Of a stretch of DNA of 14,538 bases, positions 6,212-11,279 are shown in pieces. The stretch's first letter is position 1. Each line of letters starts with the position of its first letter. Under the pieces are notes generated by a model. The model searched no databases and was not told where the DNA came from. It worked only from the letters and a program-made list of their open reading frames with translations. Source of the DNA: Candidatus Fermentibacteraceae bacterium (lineage in GTDB: Bacteria; Fermentibacterota; Fermentibacteria; Fermentibacterales; JCC-6); contig JAGGYZ010000246.1 in NCBI GenBank assembly GCA_021162285.1, positions 1 to 14,538 of the forward strand, in the 5' to 3' direction. The position numbers and the translations under genes are program-made.

Positions 6212-7257
6212 GTTCTTCATACTGGGTTTCCCCTTCAGAAGCCAATCTGCTGATAACCGGCAGGTGCAATTTGAACTGCCGGCACTGTTCTGTGAACAGC
6301 TACGGCAGGTTGGACACTGATCTTCCCCTTTCAGCATGGATAAAAATACTGGACGAACTCAGTAGAAGTAAACTTATCAAGCTGACCATAACAGGCGGTG
6401 AACCCACATACAGACCTGATTTCACTGAATTTCTTGCAGAGGTTTACAGCAGACCTTTCCGATTCTCCCTTAACACAAATGGAACCATGATCACTTCTCA
6501 GGTTCTTAAGGCTCTGAAGCTGTATTCGTCAAGGCTGGACGATATAATGATCAGCCTCGACGGTCCGGACAGGAAAACTGTGGACAGTCAGAGAGGGCAG
6601 GGAGTTTTCGACAAAATGATACTCGGTATTGAGAGGCTCCACGAGGCAGGCCTGCCTTTTGGTTTCTACTGTACAGTAACAGCGCTGAATGTTAACAGAC
6701 TGGGTGAAACGGCAGAACTGGCAATGTCCCTTGGAGCTCGCTGGATCAAGTTCAACAACTTTCTTATGGCAGGCCCGATTCTTGAAAACTCCATGATTCC
6801 GGATATCGCACAGGTAATAAGTGCCGCTGAAGAGCTTAGCGCTGTTTCCGGGAAGTATCCCGGTAAAATTCTGGGAACAATTCTGGAAATGAGAGAAAGA
6901 ATACAGAAACTGATGCATTCAGTTTTACCTGAAGTCAGCAACGCGGCGTACTCCTGCGGCGGCGGTGTGGGAAAAATTGCTGTGTTTCCCGACGGCAGGG
7001 TAACGCCGTGTGACCATCTTCCTGAAGTAACTCTGGGTAACATCACTGAACAGTCTCTGGAAAATATTTTAAAGGGTAAAGAGATGAAGAAATTCTCGGA
7101 CTATCTGAACCAGCCCAGAACCGTCTTTTCCGATTGCGCCAACTGCAAGTACCTGAGCTACTGCACAGGAGGATGCCCGGTGGAATCCCTTAACAGCAAC
7201 GAAGAAGTAGGCTATGACAGGCACTCCTGTCTGAAAATATACATGGGTGAAAAATGA
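6208..7257 (+). CDS. Radical SAM/SPASM peptide maturase, first of pair
   Basis: 349 residues. The TTG at 6208 is the only start codon between the upstream in-frame stop (6169-6171) and the cluster motif, and it overlaps the PqqD stop. The SAM-binding [4Fe-4S] site is C20-x3-C24-x2-C27. G-G-E-P (63-66) contacts the SAM methionine, and N-T-N-G (89-92) and S-L-D-G (116-119) are the usual TIM-barrel strands. The C-terminal SPASM domain has all seven cysteines for two auxiliary clusters: C250, then G263-x4-C268, C310-x2-C313-x5-C319-x3-C323, and C341. Proteins of this architecture include PqqE, anaerobic sulfatase maturases and sactipeptide/ranthipeptide synthases. They generate a deoxyadenosyl radical to remodel a peptide. 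Together with PqqD and the small Cys-repeat gene this predicts modification of the encoded peptide. The enzyme should be oxygen-sensitive and cytosolic. Which bond it makes cannot be read from sequence. Confidence 0.93.
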   Translation: MSSSYWVSPSEANLLITGRCNLNCRHCSVNSYGRLDTDLPLSAWIKILDELSRSKLIKLTITGGEPTYRPDFTEFLAEVYSRPFRFSLNTNGTMITSQVLKALKLYSSRLDDIMISLDGPDRKTVDSQRGQGVFDKMILGIERLHEAGLPFGFYCTVTALNVNRLGETAELAMSLGARWIKFNNFLMAGPILENSMIPDIAQVISAAEELSAVSGKYPGKILGTILEMRERIQKLMHSVLPEVSNAAYSCGGGVGKIAVFPDGRVTPCDHLPEVTLGNITEQSLENILKGKEMKKFSDYLNQPRTVFSDCANCKYLSYCTGGCPVESLNSNEEVGYDRHSCLKIYMGEK

Positions 7258-8291
7258 GTTCAACCATTCCCGATCCTTCGGTGCTGTACATCAACCCTGC
7301 AGGCGGGTGCAATCTCCACTGCAAACACTGCTGGGTAAATGAGGGTTCCACAGACGAAGAAAACCTCACTCTGAGCCAGTGGAAAAAACTGCTCATCCAG
7401 GCGAAGTCTCTGGGTACCAGGTACGTAAAACTAACAGGAGGAGAGCCCTTTCTTTACAATGATGTCGTTTCCCTCTACAGATTTATAGCCGGGATATTTC
7501 CGGAAGTTGTTATAGAAACCAACGGAACCCTTCAGCCGGATGGAATATGGGAAGCATTCACCGAGGCAAAGCCATACCATGTTTCTGTGAGTATAGACAG
7601 CGCCGATCAATCTGTTCACGATGAATTCAGAGGTGGTATAGGCGCATGGAAAAAAACGGTGAATTTTGCCGAAAAACTTGTTTCCAGCGGTATAAACAGC
7701 CAGATAATCATGTCTGTGGCCGACACCGCCAGGCAGCCTGTGCTGGACATGATTGACCTTACCCGGAGTATAGGGGTCTCCACACTCAAGATAAACTTCA
7801 TATCTCCTTCAGGAAGAGGCAAAAGCAACAGCTTCTTCGACAACATCTCCATACAGGACACTCTGGACTTTTTTCACTGGTTTGACACAGCCACACCCAG
7901 GTGGGTACTTCCTTCTGTTCCCCCGGCACTGCTTCCGGTTAACCGTTTGTCCAGCCTGGGGTACTGCCCGGTGAGAAATCTTATGGGCGTTCTTCCTGAC
8001 GGCACCTTTTCGCTTTGCGGTGTAGCATTCTACAGAGACGATATGTCGTGGGGAAGATTCCCCGAAAACTCCGTTGAGGACGCGTGGAAGAACTCAACTG
8101 TGTACCGCATGATCCGATCCTCCCTTCCAGATAAACTGGAAGGTGTCTGCAGCAGATGCATACACAAGAACTCGTGTATTGGCAGGTGCGTGGTTAACAA
8201 CCTGGAAACAGGCGGCTCTATCACCAGCCCGGACATTCTATGCCAGCGTGCCTGGGAAGCCGGCCTTTTCCCGGAAACAAGGCTGCTGTGA
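7254..8291 (+). CDS. Radical SAM/SPASM peptide maturase, second of pair
   Basis: 345 residues, ATG at 7254 overlapping the previous TGA (ATGA). C19-x3-C23-x2-C26 binds the SAM cluster, followed by G-G-E-P (62-65), E-T-N-G (88-91) and V-S-I-D-S (112-116). The SPASM set is complete: C238, G250-x4-C255, C299-x2-C302-x5-C308-x3-C312, C330. It shares the plan of the first maturase, but the sequences are clearly divergent, so this is not a recent tandem copy. The C-terminus has a short L-C-Q-R-A-W-E-A-G-L-F-P tail in which the last SPASM cysteine sits. Paired SPASM enzymes next to a PqqD protein are known from RiPP-like loci (the GeoRSP type, for example). In some of these one partner has lost its SAM cluster, but here both keep it. 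I infer two distinct modifications or two sets of residues on one precursor. Confidence 0.93.
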   Translation: MSSTIPDPSVLYINPAGGCNLHCKHCWVNEGSTDEENLTLSQWKKLLIQAKSLGTRYVKLTGGEPFLYNDVVSLYRFIAGIFPEVVIETNGTLQPDGIWEAFTEAKPYHVSVSIDSADQSVHDEFRGGIGAWKKTVNFAEKLVSSGINSQIIMSVADTARQPVLDMIDLTRSIGVSTLKINFISPSGRGKSNSFFDNISIQDTLDFFHWFDTATPRWVLPSVPPALLPVNRLSSLGYCPVRNLMGVLPDGTFSLCGVAFYRDDMSWGRFPENSVEDAWKNSTVYRMIRSSLPDKLEGVCSRCIHKNSCIGRCVVNNLETGGSITSPDILCQRAWEAGLFPETRLL

Positions 8292-8830
8292 ATACTCGAG
8301 ACAGGCTTCTGTTCAGAGCTCAGGCAAGAGCCATTCTTCCAGAGGGTGTGATTCTTCACGGTTCCTGTGTGGAGCAGAACGGTAATGCCGTGGTTTTTCT
8401 GGCCCCCTCAGGAGGAGGAAAATCCACCATAGCAATGAACCTTGCTTCAAAAAACTTCTTCTTTATTGCAGACGACACAGTGATCGTTACAAAAGGCACT
8501 GATGAACACACAAGGTGCCTTCCCTGCGGAAGCCTGAAACTCTCCACCGGCATACAGGACATTGCTCCAGCATTTATGAAAGCATTTGTGTTTCTCGAGA
8601 AAGGAAACAACACGGAAGTCGTGAAAATTCTTCCCCGGTACGGAGAATACAGGGCGAGAAGAACCATTTCGATTATTTCAATGCCCCACCTTAACCGGGA
8701 AGAAAAGGCGCAGGCAGGCCGGTATCTTCAACGGCTGTTCCACAGCTTTCCTGCGTTCATTCTGAGGTACCCGCTGGAAACTGATCCATCGGACATCGTC
8801 AGTGAGCTGCTGCACAGGGTTTCACCGTGA
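8288..8830 (+). CDS. Short HPr-kinase-related P-loop protein
   Basis: 180 residues from GTG 8288, which overlaps the maturase stop (GTGA) and has AAGG (8279-8282) five bases upstream. An in-frame ATG at 8240 would intrude on the previous gene. The family features are clear: L-H-G-S (23-26), beta strand A-V-V-F-L, P-loop P-S-G-G-G-K-S-T (40-47), then F-F-F-I-A-D-D-T-V-I-V (57-67) with the acidic pair D62-D63. This is the HprK C-terminal kinase core without the N-terminal domain, and it is shorter than the roughly 300-residue HPrK-related A/B proteins. HprK-like proteins occur with PqqD in lasso-peptide loci, where some phosphorylate the peptide, and in the HPr-rel-A systems. A Ser-rich precursor three genes on makes peptide phosphorylation a reasonable inference. 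An ATP-dependent chaperone role is the alternative. Confidence 0.82.
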   Translation: MNTRDRLLFRAQARAILPEGVILHGSCVEQNGNAVVFLAPSGGGKSTIAMNLASKNFFFIADDTVIVTKGTDEHTRCLPCGSLKLSTGIQDIAPAFMKAFVFLEKGNNTEVVKILPRYGEYRARRTISIISMPHLNREEKAQAGRYLQRLFHSFPAFILRYPLETDPSDIVSELLHRVSP

Positions 8831-9213
8831 TAAGAGGTTACGTAAAAGGCCTGTCCATGTGGCCTAATCTTATGCCAGGCGACATTCTCTCTGCACGGAA
8901 AATTCCCGCTTCTGCTCTTCGCCCTGGAATGGTAACTGTATTCCAAGGTGACCTGAACACCACTGCAGTTGTTCACAGAGTTGTTTCTGTAAGAGCTGCA
9001 AACACTGAGCTGCTTGTAACAACGGCAGGCGACAACTCCGGTAAGGACACGACAGGATGGAGGGTCCCTATGGAAAACAGTGTTACAGTGGTAACCGGTG
9101 TTCTGCGACTGGGAAGGTACCGAACTGTTACCCGTTTTCAGCCAGCCGGATTTCTAAACCGCAGATCCATACGGCAGACCCACCTGTTTCTTGTCAAACA
9201 CCTGTTCTGGTAG
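8827..9213 (+). CDS. S26-type (SipW/ER signal-peptidase-like) Ser/His peptidase without an N-terminal anchor
   Basis: 128 residues from GTG 8827, overlapping the kinase-like stop (GTGA). The motif K-G-L-S-M-W-P-N-L-M-P-G-D (7-19) holds the nucleophile S10. A-V-V-H-R-V-V (47-53) carries H50 at the place where ER/archaeal-type signal peptidases use His instead of Lys. T-A-G-D-N-S-G-K-D (66-74) is the family's G-D-N loop with D69 and D74. The usual N-terminal membrane helix is missing: residue 1 is only nine before the nucleophile. A basic, aromatic C-terminal tail (about 107-128, ending H-L-F-W) could lie on the membrane. Given its position between the modifying enzymes and the precursor, it is the best candidate to remove the leader or tail of the peptide. 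Transcription-regulator-type S24 self-cleavage is less likely because no DNA-binding domain is present. Confidence 0.83.
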   Translation: MIRGYVKGLSMWPNLMPGDILSARKIPASALRPGMVTVFQGDLNTTAVVHRVVSVRAANTELLVTTAGDNSGKDTTGWRVPMENSVTVVTGVLRLGRYRTVTRFQPAGFLNRRSIRQTHLFLVKHLFW

Positions 9214-9227
9214 TATTATTGCAGCAT

Positions 9228-9234
9228 GGAGGTG
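9228..9234 (+). promoter_or_regulatory. Strong ribosome-binding site of the precursor peptide gene
   Basis: GGAGGTG, six bases from the end of GGAGG to the ATG at 9239. It is the best site in the operon, and the only gene not overlapped by its predecessor carries it (25-base gap). This fits a need for far more precursor than enzyme from one mRNA. Confidence 0.75.
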
Positions 9235-9238
9235 AAAG

Positions 9239-9499
9239 ATGTTGCTTTTTCCTGATGAGTATTCAAAACCAAAACTGTTAAGCCTCGTGGAAGCATCAAA
9301 ACTTGGCTGGGGGGCGGTGTGTTCTCTGGGCAACGGTGCCGGTACTGGTGGATCTGTATGCTCCGATGGCGGCGGTGCGGGAGGTTCTGCCGCAATCTGT
9401 TCTACTGGTGGCTCTCCAAGCGGCAAAAATGATATCTATTACAGAAGCACCGATTCAAACAGACTGCTTAATCCCGATGATGTAAACAGCGGGCTGTAG
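9239..9499 (+). CDS. Candidate RiPP precursor peptide with three Cys at 13-residue spacing
   Basis: 86 residues, start fixed by GGAGGTG. Three zones are visible. Residues 1-26 are a leader-like stretch, charged then hydrophobic (K-P-K-L-L-S-L-V-E-A-S-K-L-G-W-G-A), the kind of segment PqqD-like domains bind. Residues 27-62 are a Gly/Ser/Ala/Cys core with imperfect 13-residue repeats VCSLGNGAGTGGS, VCSDGGGAGGSAA and a shortened ICSTGGSPSG, putting C28, C41 and C54 exactly 13 apart. Residues 63-86 are a polar tail with Y67-Y68, two Asn, several Asp and a basic pair of Arg. There is no signal peptide or membrane helix. It is last in an operon encoding a PqqD protein, two SPASM radical SAM enzymes, a kinase-like protein and a peptidase, so a substrate role is strongly suggested. 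Thioether crosslinks from the Cys are inferred by analogy to sactipeptides and ranthipeptides. I cannot name a known family. Confidence 0.82.
   Translation: MLLFPDEYSKPKLLSLVEASKLGWGAVCSLGNGAGTGGSVCSDGGGAGGSAAICSTGGSPSGKNDIYYRSTDSNRLLNPDDVNSGL
9317..9424 (+). repeat. Three imperfect 39-base coding repeats in the precursor core
   Basis: Units at 9317-9355, 9356-9394 and a truncated 9395-9424 each begin V/I-C-S-x-G. The Cys codons differ (TGT, TGC, TGT), as do the Val/Ile and Gly codons, so similarity is stronger in protein than in DNA. That points to old repeats kept for function rather than a fresh slippage tract. Confidence 0.8.
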
Positions 9500-9502
9500 A
9501 TA

Positions 9503-10420
9503 TTACTGATTCTTTTTCAGAGCTATCAGAGCGGTTATACCCAGAACTACGCTGAACCACAGTGTGGCAAATCTCATAAGCAGAGTGGTAACGGTTGCAG
9601 TGGCTGCCGGCAGGTAGTCGCACAGTATTCCGTCTATTGTAATTTCCGTAAGACCAAGACCACCGGGGATCATTGATATTGCTCCTGCAACGCTGCCTGC
9701 GGCATGCGAAAGAAGGGCAACCCCAGGGGGAAGATGGTAACCCATTGAGGCTGCCACAACGCACAGAACCAGTGCCTCTATTCCCCATGAAACCATACCT
9801 ATGGGAACCGAAACGGCAAGGCTCTTCATATCGAGAAGTTTGACAGAAGCATCTCTGAAATCATCAAACAGGTGCTTTCGCTTTCCCAGAAACGGAATTC
9901 TGTGGGCCACTTTTGAAAACAGATCCCATGCTCTCCTGTTCATAACAATAAACATGGCCGCAGCAACAAAAACAGCTCCTGCCCCTGCTGCCGGCAGGGC
10001 AATTCTGCTTTTCACAAGCAGAGCTCCGATCAAAGCCAGAAGTACCATGCTTATCAGATCTGTGAGTCTTTCGGCTACAACTACGGGGCTTGTTTTTTCT
10101 ATGGGAATGTTCCTTCGCTTTTTAAGAAGGCTGCACTTCAGGAGTTCACCCATTTTGCCGGGGGAAACAGTCATGGAAAAACCGGCAATAAACACCAGAA
10201 AACTCTCTTTAACCGGAACTTTCACTTCTATTCTGTGCAGAAAATACTGCCACTTTAAAAATCTAACTGCGTAATTGAACAGGGGAAGGATCAGAAACAG
10301 CGGTATCCAGACGGGATTAACAGAGTCCGCTGCGGATACCACATTCTGAATATCTGATCGAAGCACAAGAACCGTGTAAACGGCAATCGCGATAACAATA
10401 CCCCAGACTGCCTTCTTCAC
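9503..10420 (-). CDS. LPG-synthase-TM / flippase-like integral membrane protein
   Basis: 305 residues, mostly hydrophobic, with about eight membrane segments. Start is GTG 10420, overlapping the TPR gene stop (GTGA). Family marks of the lysylphosphatidylglycerol-synthase transmembrane (AglD/UPF0104) group are plain: R-F-L-K-W-Q-Y-F-L (53-61), S-P-G-K-M-G-E-L-L-K (86-95), V-V-A-E-R-L-T-D (114-121), I-P-G-G-L-G-L-T-E (251-259) and L-M-R-F-A-T-L-W (281-288). Members without the C-terminal aminoacyltransferase domain, as here, are thought to move lipids or lipid-linked sugars across the membrane. The substrate is unknown. It is last in the operon with the class A penicillin-binding protein, so a link to cell-wall or envelope lipid traffic is plausible. 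Its stop lies 3 bases from that of the precursor peptide on the other strand. I see no reason to tie it to the peptide beyond adjacency. Confidence 0.88.
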   Translation of the reverse strand: MKKAVWGIVIAIAVYTVLVLRSDIQNVVSAADSVNPVWIPLFLILPLFNYAVRFLKWQYFLHRIEVKVPVKESFLVFIAGFSMTVSPGKMGELLKCSLLKKRRNIPIEKTSPVVVAERLTDLISMVLLALIGALLVKSRIALPAAGAGAVFVAAAMFIVMNRRAWDLFSKVAHRIPFLGKRKHLFDDFRDASVKLLDMKSLAVSVPIGMVSWGIEALVLCVVAASMGYHLPPGVALLSHAAGSVAGAISMIPGGLGLTEITIDGILCDYLPAATATVTTLLMRFATLWFSVVLGITALIALKKNQ

Positions 10421-11223
10421 CGGTCTGATTCCTGCTTTTCTGCGATAATAGCGGTGAGCTCCTGCTTTAACTTATCCGTTCCAGGCTGGTCATCCAGCAC
10501 TTTCAGAGCCTTTGAGGCAAGTCTTTTCGCTTCTGCACCGTCGTTGAGCTTCACAGAACACCTGGCTGCCAGACCAAAAGCCTGAGCTTTACCCATCCGT
10601 GTAATCGTTGTGTCCGGAAGCAGTTCAGCAGATGTAACCGCACTGGCCCTGGCCCGGGAATACTCTTTACGCTTCATGTGAAGCATGGCGAGATTGAGGT
10701 AAACTCCGCTCTTTCCCGCACCTTCACGCATCTCAAGGGCTTCTTCCAGAAGCTTTTCTGCTTCATCCAGTTTTTTATCCATGTTGATATAAAGCCCGGC
10801 AAGGTTGACTTTCATGGTTCCTTCAAGCTCGGAATCCCGCTGCATGGCCTGCCTGTAGTAATCCTCCGCAGTCTCATTGTTCCCCTGCTGCTGGGCTATG
10901 TATGCCATCTGGGCAAGGGCAGTTCCACTGGTGTCTCCCGCCTGCATTGCCTGTGTTACTATTTTCTCTGCTTTCCCGGTTTCACCGCTGCGGATAAAGT
11001 AGAACACAAGGGCATTGGTCAGAGGACAGGTGACGCTTTTACTGTTTCTGTTGGTTTCAAGGTAGTCTATCATTTCCTGCACTCTCCCGGCAGCTGCCAT
11101 TCTGGCTGCTTTCCGGAGCTGTCTCTGCTTCCAGACAGGAGACCTGATAAACCTGTATCCCATAAAAACGGCTGCCGCCAGAAACACTGCAGCAACTGCA
11201 AAAAGAAGGCTTTCTGTTCCCAT
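10417..11223 (-). CDS. Membrane-anchored TPR repeat protein
   Basis: 268 residues from ATG 11223. One N-terminal membrane helix (about 5-26, very Ala/Val/Phe-rich) is followed by a basic stretch (W-K-Q-R-Q-L-R-K), which suggests the repeats face the cytoplasm. Several tetratricopeptide units follow: A-L-A-Q-M-A-Y-I-A-Q-Q-Q-G-N-x-E-x-A-E-D-Y-Y-R-Q-A; N-L-A-G-L-Y-I-N-M-D-K-K-x-x-E-A-E-K-L-L-E-E-A-L; Y-L-N-L-A-M-L-H-M-K-R-K-E-Y-S-R-A-R-A; and A-R-C-S-V-K-L-N-D-G-A-E-A-K-R-L-A. TPR arrays mediate protein contacts; no enzyme motif is seen. The gene lies 56 bases after the penicillin-binding protein gene and overlaps the flippase-like gene, so a scaffold for envelope synthesis is a reasonable guess. 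The partner is not identifiable. Confidence 0.82.
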   Translation of the reverse strand: MGTESLLFAVAAVFLAAAVFMGYRFIRSPVWKQRQLRKAARMAAAGRVQEMIDYLETNRNSKSVTCPLTNALVFYFIRSGETGKAEKIVTQAMQAGDTSGTALAQMAYIAQQQGNNETAEDYYRQAMQRDSELEGTMKVNLAGLYINMDKKLDEAEKLLEEALEMREGAGKSGVYLNLAMLHMKRKEYSRARASAVTSAELLPDTTITRMGKAQAFGLAARCSVKLNDGAEAKRLASKALKVLDDQPGTDKLKQELTAIIAEKQESDR

Positions 11224-11279
11224 TCTAAACTATCCCGTCATGTATTGAGTGGCTGTGTAATCTGGAAACACAGAAATAC

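Noticed and set aside
8240..8287. Upstream ATG extension of the HprK-like protein
   Set aside because: It would overlap the second maturase by 52 bases. The GTG at 8288 gives the usual 4-base overlap and a properly spaced AAGG.
9486..9497. ACAGC-GG-GCTGT as a terminator at the end of the peptide operon
   Set aside because: The stem reduces to four pairs with a minimal loop and no T-run follows on either strand.
5957..9499. Lasso-peptide cluster
   Set aside because: PqqD and HprK-like proteins occur in lasso loci, but the asparagine-synthetase-like cyclase and transglutaminase-like protease are missing, and two radical SAM enzymes are present instead.
9239..9499. Precursor as a chance low-complexity ORF
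   Set aside because: Strong ribosome-binding site, exact 13-residue Cys spacing, non-repetitive leader and tail, and position directly after five peptide-maturation genes make chance unlikely.
11253..11273. Hairpin CTGTGT-N9-ACACAG between the PBP and TPR genes
   Set aside because: Six pairs, mostly weak, no T-run, and both genes look co-transcribed. It is too weak to call a terminator or attenuator.
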